Shown here: one piece after another, positions 8,472 to 15,795 of the stretch
How the letters are laid out: every line of letters begins with the position of its first letter
Position numbering within the stretch: position 1 is the stretch's first letter
Source: an uncultured Lachnospiraceae bacterium
GTDB taxonomy: Bacteria > Bacillota > Clostridia > Lachnospirales > Lachnospiraceae
Length of the DNA stretch: 42,703 bases
Reading direction: 5' to 3'
NCBI GenBank assembly: GCA_947305245.1
Contig: CAMZDG010000025.1
Span: 1-42,703 of the forward strand
Program-made: the position numbers and the translations under genes
Notes under the pieces: generated by a model
The model's input: the letters and a program-made list of their open reading frames with translations, nothing else
Database searches by the model: none
Told to the model about the DNA's origin: nothing

Positions 8472-9149
8472 TTACTTGCTGGGATGAGGCATGAATTGAT
8501 ACAGCTGCATTGCCGTCTGGCTGATCGGCATGGTCTGCAGCGTCACCTTGCCGGGGCCGGTGATCACGGTATTGAACAGTCCCTCGCCGCCGAACAACAC
8601 GTTCTTTACGCCCTTTACCATCTGTACGTCCATCTGACAGGTGCCGTCCATCACTGCCAGATATCCAGTGTCAACGATCTTCTGCTGTCCTGCTGCCAGC
8701 TCGTAGGTTACGGCATGTCCGTCGATCTCCGCGAACACGACGCCGTTACCGGTGCACTTCTGCATGATGAAGCCCTCGCCGCCGAACAGGCCGGAGCCGA
8801 TCTTCTTCTGGAAAGCAACGGAAAGCTCAATGTCACCGATGCTCGCAAGGAATGCGGACTTCTGCAGGATGATCGGGCTATTAGGCGTTACCTCATATGC
8901 CACGATGGATCCCGGAAAACTGGATGCGAATGCGATCTCTCCGTCAGCCGTTGCCACGTACTTATTCTGGAATAGGGATTCCTTGGTCAGCATTCTTCCG
9001 AGTGCCTTGCCAAGTCCGCCTGCTTCCGTCTTCATCTGAATGGTGGGATCCATCCAGCTCATCGCTCCGGCTTCACAAGTTACTTCTTCCCCTGCCTGCA
9101 GTGAAACAACCAGTACCGGCAAAGTTTCTCCCTTTACAGCATAATTCAT
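8472..9149 (-). CDS. AIM24 family protein (TIGR00266-like)
   Basis: This 225-residue protein has the typical beta-rich AIM24/TIGR00266 pattern: VVSLQAGEEVTCEAGAMSWM near the start, FQNKYVATADGEIAFASSFP, and two glycine-rich repeats (GSGLFGGEGFIMQKCTGNG and NVLFGGEGLFNTVITGPG). It has no signal peptide or membrane helix and is probably cytoplasmic. The biochemical role of bacterial members is not established; the yeast namesake is mitochondrial. Start ATG at 9149 has AGGAGG upstream. A promoter embedded in the previous gene's terminator should drive it. Confidence 0.88.
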   Translation of the reverse strand: MNYAVKGETLPVLVVSLQAGEEVTCEAGAMSWMDPTIQMKTEAGGLGKALGRMLTKESLFQNKYVATADGEIAFASSFPGSIVAYEVTPNSPIILQKSAFLASIGDIELSVAFQKKIGSGLFGGEGFIMQKCTGNGVVFAEIDGHAVTYELAAGQQKIVDTGYLAVMDGTCQMDVQMVKGVKNVLFGGEGLFNTVITGPGKVTLQTMPISQTAMQLYQFMPHPSK

Positions 9150-9237
9150 AGCGCTCCTCCTTTGATCTTATCATATTTTTTTCGAGAGGTACCCCCTCTC
9201 TTTCTCGCCCCAAAATCCTCTTAAAACACGCAAAAAT

Positions 9238-9266
9238 ATTATACCACAAAAAAGGGACTGATTCAA
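9238..9266 (-). promoter_or_regulatory. Sigma-A promoter for AIM24 gene, inside a terminator
   Basis: On the minus strand TTGAAT (9261-9266) and a perfect TATAAT (9238-9243) are 17 bp apart. The -35 box and spacer overlap the terminator hairpin of the DUF2828 gene. Termination and re-initiation therefore share the same DNA. Confidence 0.65.
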
Positions 9267-9285
9267 TTGAATTGTATCAGTCCCT
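9248..9285 (-). terminator. Rho-independent terminator of the DUF2828/TROVE gene
   Basis: AGGGACTGAT (minus strand, 9276-9285) pairs perfectly with ATCAGTCCCT (9253-9262) around a 13-nt loop, and six T residues follow (9248-9253). It lies 20 nt after the stop codon. Confidence 0.85.
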
Positions 9286-9304
9286 CTTCGTATTTTTTCC
9301 GCCG

Positions 9305-10783
9305 TTACGCGACGATCTTCTCGTAGCGTGCCGAACCAAGAACTCCCATCATGTACGAGTACGGATCTAAGATGTTCTTGGTGAGCATCGAAAAGATCTG
9401 CGGCGTGCATCCGGACACAAGGCATACGCCCTGCTCGTTCTTCGTCACGGGCTGTTGCTGGTTTCGGCTTGCCACGTTCCAGAAGACGATCTGCGGAAGC
9501 TCGTAGCCGTGCCTTGCGAACTCCGACTTCGCGTAACCAAAGTTCGTCAGCTCATTGCCGCGCGTCGCCACGTCAAACTCCATGTCGGAGATCACGTAAA
9601 GCTTCTCCGGCAGGTCCTTCTGACGCAGGTGATTATGTACCGCAACATTCAGGATCAGCTCCAGGGTCTTCGCAAGGTCCGTGTTCGCGCACTCATTAAA
9701 GTTCATACAGTAGCGAACCTTCTCCACGATGTCGCGACCCTGTACCTCAACGAGACGAGGACTGCGCGAAAACGTGATGAAGTGGCCACGGAACGCGCCC
9801 TGATTGTGCTCCGCGAAGTAGATCCCAAGGGACTGCGCCACTGCCGCAGGCAACATGCTGTTACCACCCCAGTACATGGATGCGGAACCGTCCACCACGG
9901 CCAGCGCATTCTCCGCGCCGACAAAGTTCGGCAGTGCCTTCCAGGTCACGTCGATGGCGCGGCGCTCGTCCTCACTGATCGCCTGGTGCCCCATCGCCTT
10001 CGTGATCACGGGCGCAACCACGTCATAAGGCGTCAGCGTCCCCGCATGCATCACGGAAGGATGAATCGTTGCCTGCCTCAGGAAGTCGCTGTAACGCTCC
10101 TGGTCATTGCGGAAGAACGCCTGCCTGTACTTGTAAAGCGCCTTCGAAGGCTGCTTTTCGTACGCGAAGTCGTACTTCTTCTCACGCAGGTGATTCTCGA
10201 CGATCTCCATGTGGCCGCGGAGCGCGGACAACGTCTTTCGGTACTTCGCGTCGCTCATGTCAAGTGCGCGGGCGATCCGCTTTGCGTTCATGACAGTCTG
10301 CGTGCCATGGGCATTCACGGAAGGGAGCCACTTTGCCAGCAGGGATACGGAAGCGCCGTTTGCCATAGCCGCAAGGTCTGCCGAAAGCTGCTCCTTGATC
10401 ACCGTGAGTGCCGCCTGCTCGCAGGGAGTGCCAAGCAACACAAGCAGGTCGTCGTAACGACCGAACTCAGCGATGAAGCCCGCGTTCTTTCGAACGCTCT
10501 CCGGCTCGTTCACCGCAAGCCAATGAAGGATGGTGCGAAACACCCTTCTCTCACCGAGGCCGCCCCTTACGTCCCTCGCGAAGAACAAGGTCTTCACTGC
10601 AAGATCCGCATTCTCCGCGTATGCCTGAACGAATCTGGTGACGATCTCCTGCTCGCTCGCGCTGCGCAGCGCGCCGATCGTCGCAAACAGGTCAAGACAC
10701 GAGGAAGTGGTGGTGCGATGCGTCACCGCTCCGTTCTCGGTGTAGGTCATATTCTCTTCTCTCTTCAAAAAATCCAGAAACAT
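9305..10783 (-). CDS. DUF2828-type TROVE/vWA protein (Ro60-like)
   Basis: This 492-residue protein is probably an RNA-binding ring with a von Willebrand A domain, related to Ro60/Rsr. The N-terminal half is helical and has TSSCLDLFATIGALR and RDVRGGLGERRVFR, typical of DUF2828/TROVE proteins. The vWA domain, about 293-430, has an intact MIDAS: DGSAS (D298, S300, S302), the threonine in ANTDLAKTL, and the aspartate in ISDMEFD. I use ATG 10783 because AGGAGG lies 8 nt upstream; a GTG at 10792 lies too close to that site. The predicted Y-like RNA lies 58 nt upstream on the same strand, supporting an RNP role. Function in RNA quality control is inferred from Ro60. Confidence 0.82.
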   Translation of the reverse strand: MFLDFLKREENMTYTENGAVTHRTTTSSCLDLFATIGALRSASEQEIVTRFVQAYAENADLAVKTLFFARDVRGGLGERRVFRTILHWLAVNEPESVRKNAGFIAEFGRYDDLLVLLGTPCEQAALTVIKEQLSADLAAMANGASVSLLAKWLPSVNAHGTQTVMNAKRIARALDMSDAKYRKTLSALRGHMEIVENHLREKKYDFAYEKQPSKALYKYRQAFFRNDQERYSDFLRQATIHPSVMHAGTLTPYDVVAPVITKAMGHQAISEDERRAIDVTWKALPNFVGAENALAVVDGSASMYWGGNSMLPAAVAQSLGIYFAEHNQGAFRGHFITFSRSPRLVEVQGRDIVEKVRYCMNFNECANTDLAKTLELILNVAVHNHLRQKDLPEKLYVISDMEFDVATRGNELTNFGYAKSEFARHGYELPQIVFWNVASRNQQQPVTKNEQGVCLVSGCTPQIFSMLTKNILDPYSYMMGVLGSARYEKIVA

Positions 10784-10840
10784 CTCATCCACCTCCTTTT
10801 GTTTCTGATGATCACAAGGCGGCGAAGTCCGTCGCCCTGC

Positions 10841-11042
10841 AACCGAAGCTTTTTACAAGACACTGTCGCCCTCGCGGGCAATGGAACAGGATTCGAACCT
10901 GCATCTCATAATTAAATATTATGTGCTTTCACCATAAAGCTATCCGCTAAAAGTTGCTGTATGTGTCTTTTCGGCTTCGTTTTCAAAGCACCGTATATTC
11001 ACGTGACAGGTGAGTCTTTTTTCTGCTGTCGGTGCTTTTCAT
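10841..11042 (-). ncRNA. Candidate Y RNA (YrlA-like) with tRNA-mimic module
   Basis: The minus-strand segment from 10949 to 10879 folds like a tRNA. The D arm is 10925-10940 (GCTT/AAGC, loop with GG). The anticodon-like arm is 10907-10923 (CATAA/TTATG, 7-nt loop). The T arm is 10886-10902 with loop TTCGAAT. The acceptor stem is poor (a mismatch and two G-T pairs) and no CCA follows. Instead a 4-bp hairpin with a GCGA tetraloop follows (10868-10879). The whole is closed by AAGACAC (10963-10969) with GTGTCTT (10857-10863), and further out by AACGAAGC (10974-10981) with GCTTCGGTT (10841-10849). A 9-bp hairpin (10985-11038) forms the 5' end. Such a stem-closed tRNA mimic next to a Ro60-like gene is the bacterial Y RNA layout. 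Exact ends are inferred. Confidence 0.7.
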
Positions 11043-11048
11043 GTTTCC

Positions 11049-11077
11049 ATCATACGTCAGAAAATTGGATATGAAAA
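11049..11077 (-). promoter_or_regulatory. Promoter for Y-like RNA and DUF2828 gene
   Basis: On the minus strand TTTTCA (11072-11077) and TATGAT (11049-11054) are 17 bp apart. The start point would be near 11042, at the base of the first RNA hairpin. The -35 box is only a partial match. Confidence 0.5.
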
Positions 11078-11086
11078 GCTGAGGAA

Positions 11087-11105
11087 TTTGACACTATTTT
11101 GACCC
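11087..11105. promoter_or_regulatory. Direct repeat between divergent promoters, possible WYL operator
   Basis: TTTGACAC (11087-11094) and TTTGACCC (11098-11105) are direct repeats spaced 11 bp, about one helical turn. They lie between the -35 boxes of the divergent WYL and RNA/DUF2828 promoters. That position suits a regulator controlling both units; binding is inferred. Confidence 0.4.
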
Positions 11106-11113
11106 CATTTTTC

Positions 11114-11142
11114 TTGAATTATTTTGTATTTTCTGATATAAT
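11114..11142 (+). promoter_or_regulatory. Sigma-A promoter for WYL regulator gene
   Basis: TTGAAT (11114-11119) and a perfect TATAAT (11137-11142) are separated by 17 bp. The start codon at 11177 follows with AAGGAG upstream. Confidence 0.75.
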
Positions 11143-11176
11143 TACAAAATAGAGCGACCCCAAAAAGGAGATAACA

Positions 11177-12196
11177 ATGACGGAGAAATATAAAATTTAT
11201 CTGCCGGAAGAAGTGAGAACGCGCCTCTTAAATGACGCGGAGCTATTCGAATTCGCGAAAAAGGATGGCTCCGTGAATCTGAACGCCTTTCTCAAGGAAC
11301 TCCTGGTGAATTACTTTGACGAATACCTTGAAAGAAAGGACCAACTTCGCGAGAATATCTTAGGGAGCCTTGCAGGCTTTCCTTCCGTCACGAAGCGTGA
11401 CGCAAGCGCCATCGCGGATAAGCTTCTATTAGCCTATGCGAAGAATCAGGAGCTCGGTGCAGAGCGCGACTGCGCGATCACGCTGACCGTGAGCGGCCGC
11501 TCCCTGGACGTCATGCGCTCCATCGAGAATAACCTCCTTCGGGACGTCTCCCTCTCGCAGTACGTGAACGACCTGTTCAACTCCTATCTATCCATCGCAA
11601 GGAATCAGCGGGAACGTATCATCTTTCGGGAGACCTACGATGAACTGATCACGGCCATGCAAAGAAAGCGCGTGGTCACCTTCACCTCCACCTCTGCCCC
11701 CGATCTCGTCTTTTCCGTGCGGCCCTACGTGATCGCAGCCTCCAAGGAGGAACAGTGCAATTACCTTCTTTGCACGGATAGAAACGGCAGCTTTACGAGA
11801 ACCTTCCGCATCTCCAGGATCCGCTCCCTGTTCGTCACCTCGGACATCTTCACCCCGGACGCAAAGACGCTGCAGGACTTGAAGGAGCTCGCCATCCAAC
11901 ATCCTCAGTCCGCCTCCAAGAACGTCGAGGCAAAGGTTCTCCTGACGGACCGCGGCATCCAGCGCTTCCACGTTATCGTAAAGAATAGGCCGGAAGTCCT
12001 TCGCAGGGAAGGAAACACTCTCTATTTCAACTGGCCCAGATATCAACTCGAAGAATACTTTAGCCGATTCGGCAAGGACGCCGTCATCCTCTCGCCCCAG
12101 GAATGCCTTGATGGAATGATCAGCTTTTATGAGAACGCGGTGAAAGCATATAAGAAAGAGAATGCTGCGCAAAAGAAGAACCGATCAGATACTTGA
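11177..12196 (+). CDS. WYL-domain transcription regulator with RHH-like N-terminus
   Basis: This 339-residue protein begins with a short ribbon-helix-helix-like segment (KYKIYLPEEVRTRLLND, then NLNAFLKELLVNYF). A central helical part follows, then a WYL domain from about residue 150 (RETYDELITAMQRKRVVTF, RPYVIAASKEEQCNYLLCTD, TFRISRIRSLFV) and a C-terminal WCX-like extension. The canonical W-Y-L triad reads N-Y-L here. WYL domains often sense nucleic acids or nucleotides and control defence or RNA-repair genes. It is divergent from the Y-like RNA and DUF2828 gene, so control of that locus is likely but inferred. Start ATG 11177 has a good AGGAG site. Confidence 0.82.
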   Translation: MTEKYKIYLPEEVRTRLLNDAELFEFAKKDGSVNLNAFLKELLVNYFDEYLERKDQLRENILGSLAGFPSVTKRDASAIADKLLLAYAKNQELGAERDCAITLTVSGRSLDVMRSIENNLLRDVSLSQYVNDLFNSYLSIARNQRERIIFRETYDELITAMQRKRVVTFTSTSAPDLVFSVRPYVIAASKEEQCNYLLCTDRNGSFTRTFRISRIRSLFVTSDIFTPDAKTLQDLKELAIQHPQSASKNVEAKVLLTDRGIQRFHVIVKNRPEVLRREGNTLYFNWPRYQLEEYFSRFGKDAVILSPQECLDGMISFYENAVKAYKKENAAQKKNRSDT

Positions 12197-12237
12197 AAAC
12201 ATATTTCATACAAAAATAGATAAACAGGAGGTTTGCC

Positions 12238-12798
12238 ATGATCTCAGCAAAGGAAGCGATCCAGAAATTGAAAGAAGGAAATGCCGCGTATGTCTCCGCC
12301 GACACCTTTCAGTCGGACATCTCGTCCAGAGTATTAGAGCACTTTGCGCGTAACGGCCAGGAGCCCTACGCCATCGTGATCTGTTGCTCCGACTCCCGCG
12401 TGATCCCGGAGAGAATCTTCCACGCGGCCATCGGTGACCTGTTCACCATTCGCGTAGCCGGCAACGTCATTGATGATCATCAGCTCGGCAGCATCGAATA
12501 TGCTGCAGGACATCTCGGGACCAAGCTGGTCGTCGTGCTCGGGCACACGCAGTGCGGCGCCGTACATGCCGCGATCGATCATGATCCCAGCGGCTTTATC
12601 AAGTTCATCACGGACGAGATCAAGCAGGCGATCGGAAAAGAAAAGGACGACTATACAGCCGCCCTTCTAAACGTTCGTCAAAGTGTACGCATCATCGAAT
12701 CCAGCTTAGAGATCCAAAAGGATGAGCAGGAGGAAGGCCTGCGCGTGGTTGGTGCAATGTACCGGATCGAGGACGGGATCGTCGAATTCGACTTGTGA
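12238..12798 (+). CDS. Beta-carbonic anhydrase
   Basis: This 186-residue cytoplasmic zinc enzyme interconverts CO2 and bicarbonate. Zinc ligands are visible as C50 and D52 in ICCSDSRVIPE, and H103 and C106 in VLGHTQCGAVH; R54 completes the Asp-Arg dyad. GDLFTIRVAGNVIDDHQLGSIEYA matches the conserved core. Length is typical for the small prokaryotic class. AGGAGG precedes the ATG. It starts 41 nt after the WYL gene on the same strand, so co-transcription is possible, though a functional link is unclear. It ends tail-to-tail with the EamA gene with no intervening bases. Confidence 0.93.
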   Translation: MISAKEAIQKLKEGNAAYVSADTFQSDISSRVLEHFARNGQEPYAIVICCSDSRVIPERIFHAAIGDLFTIRVAGNVIDDHQLGSIEYAAGHLGTKLVVVLGHTQCGAVHAAIDHDPSGFIKFITDEIKQAIGKEKDDYTAALLNVRQSVRIIESSLEIQKDEQEEGLRVVGAMYRIEDGIVEFDL

Positions 12799-13755
12799 TC
12801 AAGGGTTCGAAGCGTCCGTGCCATCTGCCATGACAGCCTCGGCGTCCGTGGCAACTGACCCTTGCTTCTCAACGGCTATGGCCTCCCGCTTATCCCGCCT
12901 GAGGGCGGCGTACCAGCGGATGACTGCCATCCCGATGATGATCACGTAGCCGATCACGCTAAGCAGCACCGGCGTCTCGTGCAGGAAGATCATGCCAAGG
13001 AACGCCGCAAAGATCACCTGTGTATAATCGAACACGGAGATCTCCTTGGCCGGTGCGAACTTATAAGCAGCCGTGATGCCAAACTGTCCGACGCTCGCCG
13101 CAACGCCTGCCAGGATCAGGCAGACCCACTGACGCAGCGTCATGGGATGGAAATCGAAGATGAGGAACGGCGCCGTGACCAAGCACGAAAACAGTGAAAA
13201 GCACATCACGATCACGGGCGTTCTCTCGCCCTTTCGTCCAAGCCTTCTCACAAACACGTAGGCCGTGCCTGCACCGAATCCGCCGTAGAGGCCAAGCAGC
13301 GCGGGCACCACGGACATACTCCCGCCGGGTCTGATGATAAACAGCGCGCCGACGAATGCCAGCACCGTTGCAAGCACGTCCACGAACGTCGGCACCTCTT
13401 TCAGGATGAACACCGACAGAAGGATCGCAAAGAACGGTGACAGCTTATTCAGCATGTTTGCATCCGCGATCCCAAGTCTGTCGATGGCATAGAAATTACA
13501 GATCAGCCCGCTCGTCCCGAAAAGGCAGCGCAGCGCAATGTCGCCAAAGCATCCCTTCTTGATCCGAAAGCCTTCCTTGCTCGAAACCAGCGGAAAGATG
13601 GCAACCACCGCCGCGAACGCGTTCCGAAAAAACGCCTTCTGCATCGTGGGCACGTCGCCGGAAAGGCGCACGAAAAACGTCATCAGCGAAAAGCCAAACG
13701 CCGCCGCCAAAATGCACAGGATCGCTTTAATTCTCGAACTTGTCTTTGTTTTCAT
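12799..13755 (-). CDS. EamA/DMT-family transporter
   Basis: This 318-residue inner-membrane protein has about ten hydrophobic helices and two EamA halves. The first begins with ILCILAAAFGFSLMTFFVRL and the second near VVPALLGLYGGFGAGTAYVF. FFRNAFAAVVAIFPL and the proline/glutamate-bearing FILKEVPTFVD fit the drug/metabolite transporter pattern. Substrate is unknown. The ribosome binding site is weak (AAGGCG). A Lys/Arg-rich then Ala/Thr-rich tail (about 290-318) lies in the cytoplasm. Its stop abuts the stop of carbonic anhydrase, and no terminator hairpin is seen between them. Confidence 0.88.
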   Translation of the reverse strand: MKTKTSSRIKAILCILAAAFGFSLMTFFVRLSGDVPTMQKAFFRNAFAAVVAIFPLVSSKEGFRIKKGCFGDIALRCLFGTSGLICNFYAIDRLGIADANMLNKLSPFFAILLSVFILKEVPTFVDVLATVLAFVGALFIIRPGGSMSVVPALLGLYGGFGAGTAYVFVRRLGRKGERTPVIVMCFSLFSCLVTAPFLIFDFHPMTLRQWVCLILAGVAASVGQFGITAAYKFAPAKEISVFDYTQVIFAAFLGMIFLHETPVLLSVIGYVIIIGMAVIRWYAALRRDKREAIAVEKQGSVATDAEAVMADGTDASNP

Positions 13756-13793
13756 GATAACGCCTTAGTTGCCTATTTCTTCATGATTTCGCC

Positions 13794-14396
13794 TTATTTG
13801 CCGTTGGCGGAACCGGAGGAGGAGTTTGCGGATCTTTGTCTGTCGCGGATCATGTGCTGAAGCGCGATCAGGATCGCCACGACGATCTCCTCATACTCTC
13901 CCTGATAAATGTCGATGCAATACTTGTCATGAATGGAAAACATCTTCTGGCCGATGACCGCAACCACGTTCCCAACCTTGTCATAGAGTTCAAAGTTCAG
14001 TCCCAGAATGTTGCCGCGAAGCTGCCAGCCGAGGCCCTCAATGTTCGTCACGTCCTTGATGAGATGGAACAGCTCGTTCGACAGTTCAAAGGTCAGTCCG
14101 CTGATCATCGAAACATAATGTCTCTCATGCAAAGTGAAGAACTTTCTTTCAATGTGCGCCACGTGCTCGCCGTTCGCCTTGAAGACGTCCGTCTTGTCAC
14201 GAATGGATATGACCTTGGAACGCGAGGTGTATTTCACCACCTCATTCTCATCCATTACGTCGATATGATGGTGCATCGTGAACACCTTCGTGCTCGTATA
14301 CAAAGAATATGCCGGGGTGCCAAAACGCTCCACGTTGACAACGTTCGCGCCCTCTCCCGCCTCATGAAATCTGTGAACCTTCGAAAATCTTCCCAT
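13794..14396 (-). CDS. LURP-one-related (tubby-like) protein
   Basis: This 200-residue protein starts at ATG 14396 (MGRFSKVHRFHEAG) with AGGAGG 6 nt upstream; a longer frame to 14480 lacks such a site and reads through the upstream gene. The pattern of short beta strands (YSLYTSTKVFTMHHHIDVMD, SKVISIRDKTDVF, ERKFFTLHERHYV, LQLRGNILGLNFELYD, VAVIGQKMFSIHDKYCIDI) matches the LOR/LURP-one family, related to tubby and phospholipid scramblases. The bacterial role is unknown. The Ser/Gly/Asn-rich end looks disordered. It lies 1 nt after the small zinc-ribbon membrane protein, so the two are an operon. Confidence 0.85.
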   Translation of the reverse strand: MGRFSKVHRFHEAGEGANVVNVERFGTPAYSLYTSTKVFTMHHHIDVMDENEVVKYTSRSKVISIRDKTDVFKANGEHVAHIERKFFTLHERHYVSMISGLTFELSNELFHLIKDVTNIEGLGWQLRGNILGLNFELYDKVGNVVAVIGQKMFSIHDKYCIDIYQGEYEEIVVAILIALQHMIRDRQRSANSSSGSANGK

Positions 14397-14397
14397 G

Positions 14398-14760
14398 TTA
14401 TACCTCCTTATCCGTCTGCTCCCGCATTGCGCCGCAGCTGCAGATTTTCGTTGCGCCGCTGTTGGTCTTGCCGCATTCACTGCAATGCCAGGTCACGTTG
14501 TCTCTAACCTTCTTCTCATCCTCTGACAGTGCCCAATCCGGAAGTTGTGTCAGGTCTAGGTCTTCGGAATGCTGCGGCTCATAATATTGTTCCGCCAGCT
14601 CCTTCCCCTTGAAACCATACTTCAGCCATGCCAGGAATGGGTGTTTATCAAACTCATCCAGAATTTGCCCTCCCACCTTTTTGTAATGCCTTGGCACGAT
14701 AATCACATAGATGACCAACACCACGATAACAAAAATAATACCCGCCACCGCATAACCCAT
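14398..14760 (-). CDS. Small membrane protein with C-terminal zinc ribbon
   Basis: This 120-residue protein has one N-terminal transmembrane helix (VAGIIFVIVVLVIYVIIV). A soluble part follows and ends in a zinc-ribbon-like motif WHCSECGKTNSGATKICSCG with four cysteines (CxxC and CxC). The cytoplasmic ribbon probably mediates protein contacts. I do not recognise a named family. The same layout, with WRCKRCNKINKNTLYVCTCG, occurs at 36018-36386, so the two are probably paralogues. It is the first gene of an operon with the LURP-one protein. Confidence 0.75.
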   Translation of the reverse strand: MGYAVAGIIFVIVVLVIYVIIVPRHYKKVGGQILDEFDKHPFLAWLKYGFKGKELAEQYYEPQHSEDLDLTQLPDWALSEDEKKVRDNVTWHCSECGKTNSGATKICSCGAMREQTDKEV

Positions 14761-14947
14761 ATCCTCACCCTCCCTTCCTGATCATAACAGAGCAATATAT
14801 CCAATAACTCATTTATATAATCTTATATCTTATCTAGTAAAGCATAGCACGTTACGCCCAAAACAACAAGTTGTTATCTGCGACGATACCATATGTTATC
14901 GTGCCATCTTTCATCCGAATCCACTCGAAAAAACCGCCTTCAGCCAC

Positions 14948-14998
14948 TTGACAAACGCGAAGCCTCGTAGTATCATTTGTATTAGCAGTAGTAATACA
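14948..14998 (+). promoter_or_regulatory. ABC operon promoter with GntR-like operator
   Basis: TTGACA (14948-14953) and TATCAT (14971-14976) are 17 bp apart. Directly after the -10 box lies TGTATTA (14978-14984), a 7-bp gap, then TAATACA (14992-14998), a perfect inverted repeat over the start site. Such sites are typical of GntR/YtrA-type repressors of ABC exporters. No GntR gene is in the window. The remaining intergenic DNA (14761-14947) holds only small palindromes, such as AACAACAAGTTGTT. Confidence 0.6.
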
Positions 14999-15061
14999 GC
15001 AAATGCAACAATCATACAAACGCAGCTAATACATTTATAGCAAGAAAGAGAGGACATGATC

Positions 15062-15784
15062 ATGTTAGTGATCCGTGATCTGCAAAAACATTATAAAGGC
15101 ACGGAAAAAGGAATTTCCGGCGTAACGCTACATGTGGAGGTGGGCGACATCTACGCCTTCATCGGTCATAACGGTGCGGGCAAGACGACTCTTCTAAAGG
15201 CCATCACCGGCATCCACGATTTCGAAAAAGGAGAAGTCCTGATCGACGGGATCGACCTGAAAAAGAATCCCCTGGAAGTCAAGAAGCGCATCGCCTACAT
15301 CCCGGACAATCCCGACGTGTATGAATTCATGACGGGTATTCAGTATCTCAACTTCATCGCGGACGTCTTCGAGGTGTCCGCCAAGGACCGCGAGGAGCGC
15401 ATCCGCAAGTACGCCGACGGCTTTGAACTCACGGATTCCTTAGGCGACCTGATCTCCGCCTATTCCCACGGCATGAAGCAAAAGCTCGTCCTGATCAGCG
15501 CCCTGATCCACGAGCCCAAGCTCCTGATCATGGATGAGCCCTTCGTGGGACTCGACCCCAAGGCAGCCTTTCTGCTCAAAGGATACATGGCTGAGGTGAC
15601 CGCCCGGGGCGGCGCCATCTTCTTCTCCACCCACGTGTTGGACGTGGCGGAAAAGCTCTGTAACAAAGTTGCCATCGTACGCGAAGGACGCCTTATCACC
15701 AGCGGCACCATGGAGGAAACCTTACGGGGAAAGACCTCTCTGGAAGAGCTCTTCCTGGAAACGGTAGAAACGAAAGAATCATAA
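15062..15784 (+). CDS. ABC transporter ATP-binding protein
   Basis: This 240-residue ATPase powers the exporter with the permease encoded next. Walker A is GHNGAGKTT (about 35-43), the signature is degenerate (YSHGMKQKL instead of LSGGQ), Walker B is LLIMDEPFVGLDP, and the H-loop is STHVLDVAEKL. The split-signature and GLDP pattern fits ABC-2 type exporters. I chose ATG 15062 because GAGAGG is 8 nt upstream; ATG 15056 is only 2 nt from it. The permease follows after 11 nt. The substrate is unknown; a GntR-like operator upstream suggests induction by a drug-like or cell-envelope signal. Confidence 0.9.
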   Translation: MLVIRDLQKHYKGTEKGISGVTLHVEVGDIYAFIGHNGAGKTTLLKAITGIHDFEKGEVLIDGIDLKKNPLEVKKRIAYIPDNPDVYEFMTGIQYLNFIADVFEVSAKDREERIRKYADGFELTDSLGDLISAYSHGMKQKLVLISALIHEPKLLIMDEPFVGLDPKAAFLLKGYMAEVTARGGAIFFSTHVLDVAEKLCNKVAIVREGRLITSGTMEETLRGKTSLEELFLETVETKES

Positions 15785-15795
15785 GAGGTGTGATT

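Noticed and set aside
9455..10915. Plus-strand open frame of 486 codons
   Set aside because: It is the antisense shadow of the DUF2828 gene, with Arg/His-rich composition and no ribosome binding site.
10879..10949. An ordinary tRNA gene on the minus strand
   Set aside because: The acceptor stem has a mismatch and two G-T pairs, position 33 is not T, position 14 is not A, and no CCA end follows. Flanking stems close around it.
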